A stretch of DNA of 64,000 nt from Melieria omissa (taxonomy: Eukaryota > Arthropoda > Insecta > Diptera > Ulidiidae), in contig OZ020269.1 in assembly GCA_963971225.1 (NCBI GenBank), positions 39,143,264 to 39,207,263 on the forward strand, in the 5' to 3' direction. The notes beneath the pieces were generated by a model. That model ran no database searches and had not been told where the DNA came from. It worked only from the letters and a program-made list of their open reading frames with translations. The stretch's first letter is position 1, and each line of letters starts with the position of its first letter. Made by a program: the position numbers and the translations under genes. Positions 44,391 through 56,126 of the stretch are shown here, piece by piece.

Positions 44391-44782
44391 TGAAACGAAA
44401 AGGCACTCTGTGCTGTGCATGAGCGCTTTTGCAAGCATACTTTTAGGCATGCACTGTGAAGTACGGCGAACTGGTATAATTCGCTTGGTATAGTCCGATA
44501 TGGCAAGGTTCGCGAGAAATGGGCTGTGCGAGAATGGTCGAGCATTTTCCAATTGGAAGTTGCAAGAAACTTCGGCGCGATAAGAAAACTGGTATAAAAG
44601 CAGCAGCGTGCAGCGCAGTGAGTCGAGTCTGTGTTGAGCAAGCAATGGGGAAACATGGAATAGTAGTAGTGTAAATTTGTAAAAAACGCGATTGTTAGTT
44701 TTGACTACGTTGCGCTGGATAACTGAAGTTGTTTTATTTTCAAAACCAATCCAAACGAACCTGTGAAGTAATTTTCGCAACA
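44391..44782 (+). repeat. Solo LTR (392 bp, TG...CA, ATAT duplication)
   Basis: TGAAACGAAAAGG at 44391 to CGCAACA at 44782, flanked by ATAT at 44387-44390 and 44783-44786. A TATA box (GGTATAAAAGCAGC) lies about 200 bp from the start. Removing the segment and one ATAT lets the P-like transposase frame continue without break, confirming the insertion. Ty3/gypsy-type by duplication length; the family is not known. Confidence 0.78.
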
Positions 44783-45168
44783 ATATAAAAATGTTTGAAT
44801 AAATGTGTGCGATTCTTTCTTAATCTGAAGAGCAGATCGGTAGCAGTTATATGCATACAAAGATCCACTATTCATGCAATCAAATATTTTATCAATTTTT
44901 GCTATAAAATCAGCTGTGGATAACGCTACCTCTTGTGAGATTTTTTTAAATCCACTTATGTCTGAAATTGTTCTGATAGCAGCTTCAACTGTTTTACTGA
45001 ACACATGAGTGGCAAATTTAACACGCATTTTTTCAAATGAATTTGGAAATATGTGTTGTCTAGTCAATTTTGGGCACATTTTGGTTTTACAATTTTCTTC
45101 CCTCTCCCAAAGCTCTTGAACTACTTTAAAGCTAACTAAACCATCAGGCGTTTTCAAGTCGCATTTAA

Positions 45169-47496
45169 CCCTAATTCCCAGAATTTAAAAAGTAACTTAA
45201 ACCCAGAAGTGAGACTGTCAGGCTCATATGGGGTAAAATACTAAAAAACTACAAATCATTGTACTTTTTTAAGTAAAGAAGGTAATTAAAAGCACATTGA
45301 TTTAAATGTTGTTGTTTTTATTAAAAAATTGTGAATACAGGGTCCACAGAAAACTTGTATTAATTCAGATTTTGACATTTTTGGCAAACCTTTGTGGTAG
45401 TTGAATGCTCGTTGCAAATATTTTTAAGACATTTGTTGCAAATTTGATATTGCATTTTAGAAATGGATGGTGGACAGATATGGCACCGTTTACGCTTACG
45501 GCCACCAGAACCAGATGGCTGTGAATTGACCTCTTCTGGTAACACAGCATTTATAGCTTCCCGAATTTCCGCTCGCAAATAATTGGTAGACTGCCTTTTT
45601 CTTATTTGTGGTTCCACAAGGCATTCTCCAAGTTCACGCAAAAACCAATATCTTTTACTGTGCCTATGCCTATTCCATTGAGGGTGTGTTTTGGTCCATA
45701 TAACGTAAGCAGCAACACCGGCAGCATCAGTTAGATTCATAAAAAACGCTAAAGGCCATCTAGTTTTGCGCTTTATCATATATTCATGAATAAGTTGGTC
45801 GAAAGTATCTACTCCGCCTTTGGTTTTATTATAAAAATAGTTGACTTCCGAGATAGTTTTTCCTTTATCCTCAAAAGTGTTTGTGTCATAATGCATGGTT
45901 TATAAAAAAATTACTGATTTTCCACGTTTTGTCATATGCTTTTGGAACCCAAACAATGTTGAGTTGACCTCTCGTGTTTTGTGTGATAGAAATTTTTTCG
46001 GAGCGTTTCAACTGTAGTCAATCCCTTATACAATAAACTTTCCGCTAATTCTTTACTTGTAAAATAGTTTTCCATTGTGATATTCCGATGTGTGCCATAG
46101 TAAGGCTCGCAAAGTTCTTCTACGACTTTCCTTGCAAGTCCTACAGCTCTGTTGTTACCTTCTTTGCCTGTATATGGTATTCCGCGAAGTGGATAGGAAT
46201 TAGCGCTGTCACACAGCCACCATATTTTAATGCCATATTTATCCAGCTTAGAAGGCATATATTGTATAAACGAACAACGACTTCGACAAGGTATTAGTTG
46301 TTCATCAACCACAATGTTTTCAGAAGGCATATAAAACTTTCCAAAGTTGTGGTTAATTTTATCCCACACCGACCGGATGGGTGCCAACTTATCCGCGCGA
46401 CGACGAAAGCTTCGAGCAGATTTACTATCAAATCGTAAAAATCGTAATATTTCTTCGAAACGTGTGACACCCATGGTAGCTTTGAATATGGTAATTCCAT
46501 GTAGCTTATCCCAAAATAATTTGTAATTTTGACAGTTTGACTTCATATGGCCCGATATAATTAGTAGTCCGATGAAAGAAACAAGCTCATCCTTGTCTAT
46601 CGGCTGCCATATTTTTGAAAGTTCTGTGTACACTGTACAAGTCCTTCTTCATTTGTAAACATTACTATTTCGTCACATATTTCATCATTTATAAACAATT
46701 TAAAGCAGTCCAGCACATCCGATAAAAATGTACCTAAATAGTTGCTCACACTTTTATACAGTTCCACCATTATTGTACACTTGCTCTCTTTACTTACCTG
46801 GAGGTAAAACAACTGCATCTACTTTTCCTTTCAGAATATTTGTTGATCTTATTCGTGATGTAGATGGTGGGGATTTATCCCAGATGCTTCCATCCTTTCC
46901 AATGAAAACGTTTTCAGTTTGAGTTTCTGAACTTTCGTCATCGGAAATAATATCTTCAACTTCTGAAGCTTCAGCCACATGTTGCACTTCAGAATCTGTA
47001 GTTTGATCGCTGAGTTCCAAAAAAGCATCAACATCTCCACTCCACTCTTCCAGAATTTCCTCCAATTGGCCGTCGGCTAGCTTTTTTTTAGTCATCGTAT
47101 ATAACACTGCACACAGTTTTATTCAGAAGTTTTTACGAACTTTATGCTTGCAAATTTTTCGCAAATTATGAACCACTCCCGATGACAACGCACATAAATA
47201 TGAAAAAATTACCAATGCTCCATCTCATCGACTAAAAGTCAAAGCCTACTACGTAAATTTTATTTATTTTCTAATGAGCTCGAGAGGGTCACTTCTGAGT
47301 TTATGTTACAAATTTCAAAAATTGTTAAAAAAAGTATGCTAACTAATTAAAATTTACAATTTTTTAAATGCAACACATTTCTTATATCCTATTAGAAGAA
47401 TACATAAAATATTGGAAACATATACCTATTGGTATGGGATTTATTAGCATTTAAAAAGTAAAATGAGACTGTGAGGCTCACTTCTGGGAATTAGGG
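45169..47496 (-). mobile_element. piggyBac element (TTAA), 2.3 kb
   Basis: The ends CCCTAATTCCCAGAA are inverted, with TTAA at 45165-45168 and 47497-47500. A further inner motif AGTGAGACTGTCAGGCTCA lies near the left end, with its counterpart near the right end. It contains a broken piggyBac transposase and sits inside the P-like transposase gene. Confidence 0.93.
45360..47095 (-). pseudogene. piggyBac transposase, frameshifted
   Basis: DDE transposase that cuts at TTAA. N-terminal acidic region (MTKKKLADGQLEEILEEWSG); then, in shifted frames, DEICDEIVMFTNEEG; core with ELVSFIGLLIISGHMKS, first Asp in NIVVDEQLIPCRSRCSF, YGIKIWWLCDS, the second site reads NITMENYFTS where the family has CDNWFTS or TDNFFTS (Asp to Glu), third Asp in NKTKGGVDTFDQL; C-terminal Cys-rich finger CHICPPS...CNKC...CNEH...CQKC. 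Shifts near 46800, 46610 and 45915. Confidence 0.9.
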
Positions 47497-48770
47497 TTAA
47501 GCCAACCATTTCGCAATGATTAAATGTGGGAAATCGAACATGCAATAAATTTTTTGATTTTGAAATTGAAAGTATGGTTTCTCTATACATACGCCTAAGT
47601 CGGAGAAACACTTTCTATTAGAAGACCCCTGATCACAAACCAAAACGTTCACTACTATACCAAACTTGCTTAAAATTTTAAGATTTTCTTTAATTATTTT
47701 GCACAAGGTATCTGCTGTTAATCCATTCTCTGACACAAAATAGTTTAAAATTGAACACCAACTCGAGAACATGGACTTCAACATAAATACACTTGCTTAC
47801 CAATTTTTTTGTTCTTTCGAAGCCTGTGCATTCAAATCCGTCAATTAAATCTAGTTTTTGATTGTATCGTAATTCTCTACGTATTGCCATTTCGTCCATT
47901 AAAAGAACCATATTATTTTCATTTTTTTCCTTCAACTCTAGCACATCTTTTTAATGAATTCAAAAGCCACATTGTTGATACCGGACTGAAGGAACTTTAT
48001 TGGAGCCCACCGATTTAAGGTGCTGATATGTGGCAAATTGAAATTTAACTTATCTCTTAGGAAAGAATATGTCGATTGTGAAATATAAAAAATATTTTGC
48101 GCTAAATATTTCACTTCGTCAGAATATTCTTTTGGCCGGGTGCTAAGTAAAAGATTACAAAATGTTTTGGATTCCAAATTGATATATTTTAAAGAATCAA
48201 TTGAATTTTTTAAAGTCTTTGAGCAACAATTCTTGGATTTTAAAATAAAGTGCTTTTCTTTTCGCAATTTTTCGTTAATTTTTTTGAACTTTTTTAATAG
48301 GTCGCTGTATTTCTTTTTGTAATAATGGGTTATTTTGACTTTTTTTTCGCAATTACTGCATACTATGTCATCATAACGTGGTCGTTTCAATGAAGAATCT
48401 GGTTCTAAAAATTCTTCATCCGAAATCTCATGATCTTCGTCTAAGTTTAAGGTTGGAATCGCATCTGTTTTTAGAAACCTTTTTCCTACATAAGTACTGG
48501 AGAAATGATTTTCACAAATATACAGTTTTCGGTTATAGTCGTCATAAGATATATTGCATTTTTCGCGCCAAATTTGGCCAAACACGAAATCAGCAGCGGG
48601 GAATCTAAATAATCTAAGATTCTCGCATTGTCGTCTCGATTTTATGCAATTGCGAACACAACATTGAATTCCAGACGTTGAGGAATTTATATTTGTAGCC
48701 ATATTGTAACAAGCCGAAACACAAAATAGAATTACAATGTTGGACAATGGCGTTAAAATACTTCTTAAAA

Positions 48771-49140
48771 AAATTCAAAATTGGTATCAACCACGTCAAA
48801 ATATAAACAAATAATTTTACTTGGAATACGCCATGTAAAAATATTTGTAGAAATTTCAAATTGGATTCAACCACGTCAAAAAAAAAACCGCTGGAAAAGG
48901 TTCACAATTGGTATCAACCACGTCAAAATATAAACAAATAATTTAACTTGGAATGCGCCACGTAAAAATATTTGTAGAAATTTCAAATTGGATTCAACCA
49001 CGTCAAAAAAAAACCGCTGCAAAAGGTTCAAAATTGGTATCAACCACGTCAAAATATAAACAAATAATTTTACTTGGAACTCGCCACGTAAAAATATTTG
49101 TGAAAATTTCACATTGGATTCAACCACGTCTAAATATTTG
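48771..49140. repeat. Three subterminal ~130 bp repeats of the P-like element
   Basis: Three tandem units, each with TCAACCACGTCAAAATATAA, TTTTACTTGGAA and GTAAAAATATTTGT, just upstream of the transposase start. The deleted copy at 391-1739 has a single unit near 1300-1400. Possible transposase-binding region. Confidence 0.8.
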
Positions 49141-49388
49141 CAGGTTTTAAAAATCAATCAAAGCGCAGCATTTGAGCAAACAGCCATACACCACAAAGCT
49201 TCGATTAGGGATAGCAGCGATTAATCATTTGATTAAAATAATCGATTATTTGTGTACAACTTTCGATTTAATTGTATCGTAACACTCCATTTGATTAATC
49301 GAGTATTAATCGATTAATAGCAAAATAATCGCAAACTACATTTTTTAATATAATTCGCAATTAATATTGCTCCATCGAATATTCCTTT

Positions 49389-49800
49389 TTGCTAGCTTCA
49401 TCAACATTACTCGACCCAAGATTCAAAAACTTTCATTTTAAAGATCCATTAGCACTGGCCTCAGTTATCAAGTTTTTACATACTGAAATAACAGTTGCAG
49501 ATGATGCCATAAAAACGGGTAGCGAATCGTTAGTGGAATCGTTAGAGAATGAGTTTGATCTTTGGGCTCCACATAAGACTCTAGTGCACAAAAGAAGGAG
49601 GAAGAATGACGATTGTGCTCAACCACAAGATGAGATGAGTTTTTATTTAAATTGTCAAGTCTTAGAATTAAACCGAAACATTATTGATGCTTGGGACGAA
49701 ATTAAAACAGTATACCCAAAACTTTACGCGCAGAGCACCTCCAGCAGAGCACCTCTTTTCAAAAGCTGGTACAACCGCTACCGAAAAACGCAACCGTTTA
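49389..49800 (+). pseudogene. hAT transposase, C-terminal (dimerisation) part
   Basis: MLASSTLLDPRFKNFHFKDP at the start is the LA-xLDPRFK motif of ZBED-type hAT transposases, followed by FDLWAPHKTLVHKRRRKNDD and a tail around KTVYPKLYAQSTSS. The N-terminal BED finger and catalytic parts are missing. The frame runs into the next insertion at 49800. Confidence 0.82.
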
Positions 49801-49816
49801 ACCCATTGCTGCCGGG

Positions 49817-52556
49817 CAGGCGAGTAGCCAAGGGGGGCGGGGTTTTGGGTGTCAGAACCCCCCCATAGCCTATAATTTGTCAACATTTTCAATCACTATA
49901 CATCGTATGTACGTTCCCACATTAGCAAAAATCTCTTTTCATCTTTAAACATTTAAAAGAATAATAACAAACAAAATTTTTGGCGAAACTAATTTGTTTT
50001 TTTAATAGTCTCGTTTACGCTCAATACAGCGATTTGTATGATCTAAAAACATGTCTAAAGAGTAGGTTAGTTCGTCGCCCAAAATGTCCTTCAGGATGTC
50101 GGTACAAGCCTTTTGGATGGTTTCTACGTTCTCAAAACGCTTTTTTTCATCGGCAAATGCATTTTTTGAAACGGTGAAAGTCGCACGGTGCCGCATCAGG
50201 TAAAAACGAGGAGAGGTTGGTGGTTAAAATTCGACTTTTAGTAAACAAAAAAAAACAGTCAAAACAAGTGTCGATAGATGAGATGGCATCCTTCGATAGC
50301 CGAATGTTCAGTTAAAATGTGATAAATTTATGCTATTGAGATGCTTAACCTTCGCCTTACCAAAGATTTTTGTATACGTCGCTATTTTGAGTAAAACTCA
50401 CAATAAATATACAGTAACATATAAATTTTTTTCATACTTCAATATTTAGGATCTTCCTCTGGTGATAGTTCGTTTTTCGAAAAAAGGCCTAACGATTAAT
50501 GATTTATTTTGCGACTATGAAAAGTATTAGAAGATTTCTTTCCAGAGGGTTTATTGAACACATAATTAGGTACGTAAAAAAAAATTTATTGTGAGTTTTA
50601 TTCAAAATGGCAGCAAAAGCGCCTGGGATCACCCAGGTAGATATTTTGTATACAAGATGACACAATTCAGTTTTAAACATGAAAAAAATTTCTAAACAAA
50701 ATGTGTTTTCATGTAATTGAAAATTATCAAATTTGTGGTTAATTTGAGGATTTGATCGAATTTTAAGAATTTCAATGAAGAGTTTGGCTAATCTTGTATG
50801 AATTATCGCCAAGTTTTGATGGAATCTGCGGTGATCGCGGAATTCAGTTGGCTAAAACGTTAGTCATCATTTATGACCAGACAATCGTTTTTAAATCGCG
50901 TTTACCACTTATGAACTCTACCACGGTATAAACAATCATCATTATAAACTTGGTTCATTAATTTAAATGCTTCGGTTAAAGTTTAAACATTTTTTAAAAC
51001 AAAAGTTAATATTTGATCTTTGTTCGACGACACAAACATACTTTCATTTCAGATGCAATAACTTCAGTGCACCAAATTTCATGAAATGTTTACTAAAAAT
51101 CGGCAAATATATTAATTTCCAATGCAGTAAGTCACATAAGCCACCACAAAATGCCCTATTGGGAAAGTGCATTTTACTTTAACCTTTACACTGTCACCAA
51201 TTTTTATATACGGAAACCGTCACTATTAACATATGTTAATATTTTTCTTCTCATCCGTTTTATAAAGACAGTTTTCATTTTTTGAGCTAAGTTGATAAGC
51301 AAAAACATAAAATGGACTGTGCTAAAAAGATTTTAGGTTCACGTGTGGAAGGGGGAAAAGGGATGAATGGGGTTTCAGCCCCTACAATGTGGGCGAATTT
51401 GTTGCTTTTTTTAAAGAAATGCCATAAAAAGTGCATTTTCAAATATATTTTCATCAAATTTCGTATTTAAGACTTTTAGGTAATACTACATCACATATCC
51501 AAATTTGAACGAGATCGGTCAACTATATCATATAGCTGCCATAGAAACGATCGCTCAAAAATGCGATTGGTACAAAAGGGCTAAATTGGTAACAATTGGT
51601 GCATTTTCAAATATATTTTCATCAAATTTCGTATTTAAGACTTTTAGGTAATACTACATCACATATCCAAATTTGAACGAGATCGGCCAACTATATCATA
51701 TAGCTGCCATAGAAACGATCGCTCGAAAATGTGTTGCATTGCGATTTGTACAAAAGGGCTAAATTGGTAACAATTGGTGCATTTGAAAACTGATAGTTGG
51801 CCGATCTCGTTCAAATTTGGATATGTGATGTAGTATTACCTAAAAGTCTTAAATACGAAATTTGATGAAAATATATTTGAAAATGCACCAATTGTTAGCA
51901 ATTTAGCCCGTTTGTACAAATCGCAATGCAACACATTTTCGAGCGATCGTTTCTATGGCAGCTATATGATATAGTTGGCCGATCTCGTTCAAATTTGGAT
52001 ATGTGATGTAGTATTACCTAAAAGTCTTAAATACGAAAGTTGATGAGAATATATTTGAAAAAGAATTTATGGCATTTCTTTTAAAAAAGCACCAAATTCG
52101 CCCACTTTGTAGGGGCTGAAACCCCATTCATCCCTTTTCCCCCCTTCCACATGTGAACCTAAAATCCCTTTAGAACAGTCCATTTTATGTTTCTGCTTAC
52201 CAACTTAGCTTAAAAAATGAAAGTTGTCTTTATAAAACGGATGAGAAGAAAAATATTAACATATGTTAATATGTAACCAAAATAGGGGTAAAAATTTTCA
52301 TTTGTAAAAAAAAGATGGAAAAAATTAAATTTTTAGTTTTCTGATTACATATAAAGAAAGAGGTTGACAAATTGGCCACTGAGCCGAAGCCGCATGAAAA
52401 TCGGACTTAAACCCAAAGAGTTATAGCAAAATCAAAATTGAAATATTAACATATGTTAATAGTGACAGTGTGAAGGTTAAAAAACTCGTAATACTAAACT
52501 GGCGAAAAAAAAAATTTAAAACCCCCCCCAATGACCAAGTTCTGGCTACGCCCCTG
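49817..52556. mobile_element. hAT-like element, layer 4 (8-bp CTGCCGGG)
   Basis: The ends CAGGCGAGTAGCCA and, complemented, CAGGGGCGTAGCCA, then a run of G residues on each side, are flanked by CTGCCGGG at 49809-49816 and 52557-52564. 49980-51180 holds AT-rich sequence without recognised protein. It carries the TTAA foldback 51183-52476. Confidence 0.85.
51183..52476. mobile_element. TTAA-flanked foldback element, layer 5
   Basis: The ends CCTTTACACTGTCAC and, complemented, CCTTCACACTGTCAC are flanked by TTAA (51179-51182, 52477-52480). The arms are long: GGGATGAATGGGGTTTCAGC at 51360 pairs with GCTGAAACCCCATTCATCCC at 52114. A 170-bp unit (CAAATTTGAACGAGATCGGC) is repeated both directly and inverted in the centre. 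No gene. Confidence 0.85.
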
Positions 52557-54479
52557 CTGCCGGGTACCCGTTCTGCTCATACGATTTTGATAAAATTTCA
52601 TATACGACCTGGAATTGACCCAAAATGATTAGAAACAAGTTCAGCTTTCCATCTGCACGTTGCTGAAATATTCATGGGGTATTTTGTACCCATAAGGCAA
52701 CAATGGTAGCTATTTTTCATACTTTTTAAAGTGATCAGTTAAACACGTGAACAAAAGAAGTATTGTTTACAGGTTAGTTAGGAGGCAGGTGTTTGTGAGG
52801 TTGTAGGGCCACTACGTTTCACCACATTTTCCAACTCCGGAAAATTCACAATTTTTGGAGTCTGGTAACTCTAGCTAGATGGCGGAATTTTAGGGTGGCC
52901 TCCACTAGACTAAGGTAGTTCCATCTTTACCCCAACCATCCTTATCAATGATTTTGAGATATCTCTACCACGAACTTTTCTGTGATTATTTTTAAAAGTC
53001 AATTTTCATGGGTAAAATTTTACCCATTAAGCAGCAATGGGTTAACAACAAAACGATTATCAAAATTATTGTTTCTGCAAACTGGGTTGAACAATAAATA
53101 ATTTTTGATTACTCCAACAACACTTGTTTTATTTTATTAAAGCTCAATTCCACATTTTTCAAAAATAAACATTATTAATCGATTATTTTACATTTAATTG
53201 CAATTATTTTTTTTGTCTTATGATTAATCATATGATTAATGAATCGATTAAATTTTTTTTCTGCCATCCCTAGCTTCGATTGATAGTGACATTACAGCAA
53301 TTTGTGCAGCAAAACCAAAAAAGCATACACACAATAAACGACAACAACAAACACATTAGCGAATCCCGAGTCATCTTCGCTGAAACGATGATGACGATGC
53401 TTTGGTTCGTTGTTTGCTCTTTGCTTGCGCTTCGGCAAACAAGATCAAGAAACATACATGCAAAAACTGATTGAGCGAACACTACGCTGCAACAACCAGT
53501 GTTGCCACTAAGAATTTTTTTCCCCTACCAAAATTGGTCCAAAATCAATCTCAGCCTACCAAATTAAATTTCAAATTAAATAAAAATTAATATTTTCTTC
53601 ATAAAAACTTTTGCAAATAAATTACCCGTCCATGATTCGTCTTCTTGCACAGGTCTTTTTTCACAGAATGAATAAAAGCGCGCGATCCTGAATTTAAACT
53701 GAAGCTTTGAGAAAAACGCTTTTAAGATTATTTTCTTTTAACTACTTATATATGTTAGAAAAAGACAATACGATAAGTTTAAACTCAACGCGCCAACTTA
53801 AATTCAGCACAATTTGAGCCTATTTTCACGAGGGCTTTTCCCCCTGCGTTAAAAGTCATACTTGACGAGTTTGTAAGAAGTGGTGAGAAGTCGGGGTAAG
53901 CAAACACGAACGGTCAGCGAATTCCAGGGTTTTTTTTGACATTTGCTTTGCTGTTTTTAGGGAAATGTTATGAACTTAACATTCTCAAAGCCTAGGCTTC
54001 GCTCTTCCCGCTCGCATCATAACAGCCGAAAACCCTTTTGTGCCCACATGCGCGTTCTATATTACTTCATATTCTTTGGTAGTACAGATTTTGTAGAAAC
54101 TGGTTGGCATATTTTTGAATTTTGTCCATTTATGAGAGGTTTTTTAATCAAAATGGTTTGAAATATAGTTTCCGCGTCGTTATTTGAGCGTCCGGATATT
54201 GGAATGATATTCGTATGGAAAACTTAATGAAATCGCTATGTCTACAAAATTTGTCCGTCTTTTGAAGCTGTCCGGTTATAAGGTCGTCCGTAATGAGGAA
54301 TTTCACTGTATAAGCCTTTTGCAAAAGACGCTTTCTATCCCCTTCATTGCAAGAAAGGTTAATTTCTTTTATCAAAGTCTCAGACAAGAAAGGTTTTATT
54401 TTTGCGTTAAATTTATTTCGTCTGAACTTTCCAAAATTTTTTTAATAAAGTATTACAAGTTAGCAATTTTATTTAAATG

Positions 54480-54567
54480 TAATCCCGTAAATCCCGGGAT
54501 TAGAGAGTTTGAATACCGGGATTTTCGTGACTGGAAAATGTCCGGGATCGCAGGATTGCGATGCCTA
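54480..54567. repeat. hAT end fragment, family of 17926
   Basis: CCCGTAAATCCCGGGATTAG, then GGGATCGCAGGATTGCGATG before CCTA, resembles the right end of the hAT at 20820-20919, diverged. No left end found. Confidence 0.6.
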
Positions 54568-54599
54568 ATATGTATATACGTTGGCCATTATAATGAACG

Positions 54600-55830
54600 C
54601 ATTCAATTTAGACTTTTTTCCCCTCTGTCAGAACGATCTAGCAAGCGTAGCACTCAGACGGGCTGGAGTATATGACCCAAGATTCCACATTCCCTATGGG
54701 GAAGCTAGCTACCATATTCCAGGCTGAAGTCCATGCCATTGTGCGTCAGAGAAAGCTTACGCAGGAAAACATCTGGTGCACAAGTGTACGTGGGCAGTCC
54801 GATAAGTACTTAGCCCCACCGCCCGATGGTGCCACTATCGTAAGAGAAATTTACTATCGTGTAGTACATCCTCGTAGACGGCTACTGTCGTAGACGGCTA
54901 CTGACGAACGTGTCCGCGGATTTTAGAAAAATGGAAAAAGAGCAATATCGGTCGGTGATTCGCCAAATTGGTCACATTAGGCTACGAACAGCTGCCCCAT
55001 TCACCGTGTTCTCCAGATTTGGCCCCGTGTGACTTCTTTTTGTTTCCAAACTTGAAAAAGTCACTCGCCGGGCAGAAATTTGAGTCGAATGAGGAGGTTA
55101 TCACCGCCACGGAGGCCTCCAGAAAACGTATTTTTCAGACGGGTTAAAGAAGTTGGAGCATCGCTGGGTCAAGTGTATCGAGTTGAAAGGAGACTACGTT
55201 GAGAAATAAATCGCCACTTTTCAAAAATTTTCGTTTTTCTTTTGTAGGCTAAGTACTTATCGGACCACCCACGTATATATTATCTGGCAGGCAAGCGGCC
55301 CTAAAGGCTCTAGAAGCCTACGCGGCCTTCTCAAGACTCGTCAAGGATTACCGTGCTCTCCTCAGTAAACTGGGAGGTCGTAACTCAATAGAGCTACACG
55401 GGATCCCAGGACACGGGGGTCACGAAGGCAACGAAAAAGCTGACCGTCTTTCCAATAGAAGTGCAACGCACACACTGGTGGGCCCTTAACCATTCTGTGG
55501 ACTATCAAAAGGATACACACAAGATTGGCTAAGGAAATGGGTAGACCAAAACTTTGCCGAGCAACGGAACAACAGCACGGGGGCAACGCCAGGCAAAGTG
55601 GTTTATAGCCCCAGACAGAGGAGTATCCAGAAAACTCCTCATGCAAAACAAAGAGGAACATCATTGGATACCTAACTGGCCACTGCTCACGAATCATCTC
55701 AGCAAAGTGGGAATTTCCTCTTCGGATGCAATCAAAAACCTCCATACACGTTCTCTGTGATAGTCTTGCACTCAGCAAAAACAAATTTCTCCAGCTAGGG
55801 GCTATCACCAATAACTATATGACGCGAAAC
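54600..55830 (+). pseudogene. LINE RNase H fragment (I-like), split by a mariner
   Basis: Plus-strand pieces: LATIFQAEVHAIV before the mariner (RNase H Glu), then ALEAYAAFSRLVKDYRALLS and NSIELHGIPGHGGHEGNEKA after it, ending DRLSNRSATHT. H-IPGH-G-EGNEKAD is the RNase H signature of I- and R1-type LINEs. Several frameshifts follow to about 55830. Confidence 0.78.
54789..55273 (+). mobile_element. Deleted mariner with CGTGGGCAGTCCGATAAGTA ends
   Basis: The inverted ends (right, complemented: CGTGGGTGGTCCGATAAGTA) are flanked by TA at 54787-54788 and 55274-55275. 485 bp; the interior keeps HSPCSPDLAPCDFFLFPNLK, the third catalytic region, in a frame with stops. It sits inside the LINE RNase H region. 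Confidence 0.85.
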
Positions 55831-56126
55831 TGAGAGGCGTCACGGTTGCTAATTCGGACAAACCAGGCCCCCAGAGTCGCAAATTCGGTCAAACCAGGCC
55901 CCAGAGTTGATTAGGGTTCGTAAAGCAAATTCTCCATACAAAAGCCAGGGCAAGAGCTGCTGTTGCGTTCGGTTTTTTATTTGCAAATTAAATAATTGGT
56001 TTTTTTCGCTTTCATTCTGTAGTACCAAAGAAAATAAACATACAGAATGCGCATGTCATACAAGCAAAAATTTTGTATGGCGGGTTCTAACATTGGAACG
56101 CGCGCTCTGCTCTCATAGATCACATA

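Larger units (their letters stand above)
43467..48702 (-). pseudogene. P-like THAP transposase gene, split by two insertions
   Basis: A DNA-binding and cutting enzyme of the P/THAP9 family. It starts MATNINSSTSGIQCCVRNC at 48702: a C2CH THAP finger (CCVRNC ... YICENHF) to about residue 90, leucine-rich coiled coil, HTH-like QSTYSFLRDKLNFNLPHIST, then the RNase H-like core: LLMDEMAIRRELRYNQKLDL (first Asp), NVLVCDQGSSNRK (second), CMFDFPHLI. Beyond the piggyBac element TPDGLVSFKVVQELWERE, beyond the solo LTR VFFLDGMKLSLK, FNQDKLENTFA and KGGNNCNPS, and a C-terminal Cys/His part ending at 43467. One-base shifts lie near 47940, 47790, 47505 and 44208, so it is inactive. Confidence 0.87.
49802..53041. 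mobile_element. TTAA-flanked element, layer 3
   Basis: The ends CCCATTGCTGCCGGGTACC (after removing its guest) and, complemented, CCCATTGCTGCTTAATGGGT are flanked by TTAA at 49798-49801 and 53042-53045. The palindromic GGGTAAAATTTTACCC lies near the right end. Without its guest about 0.5 kb remains; no gene. Confidence 0.85.
49206..53272 (+). mobile_element. hAT element with three nested layers (8-bp GCTTCGAT)
   Basis: The ends TAGGGATAGCAG and, complemented, TAGGGATGGCAG are flanked by GCTTCGAT at 49198-49205 and 53273-53280. The P-like copy at 391 shows the matching uninterrupted site near 1443. Subterminal ATCGATTA/TTAATCGA motifs are repeated at both ends. It contains the C-terminal part of a hAT transposase, cut by the TTAA element 49802-53041. 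Confidence 0.92.
42335..54078 (-). mobile_element. P-element-like (THAP) transposon, 11.7 kb with nested insertions
   Basis: The ends are a perfect 31-bp inverted repeat starting CAAAGAATATGAAGTAATAT, the same length as in the Drosophila P element. GTAGTAC is duplicated at 42328-42334 and 54079-54085. A THAP-transposase gene runs on the minus strand (48702-43467). Removing the nested elements (42766-43358, 44391-44782, 45169-47496, 49206-53272) leaves about 4.4 kb. Copies one and three (391-1739, 56026-58350) share its ends. Confidence 0.9.

Noticed and set aside
49980..51180. A gene in layer 4 of the nest
   Set aside because: Only short frames, no recognised motifs, AT-rich; treated as filler of a non-autonomous hAT-like element.
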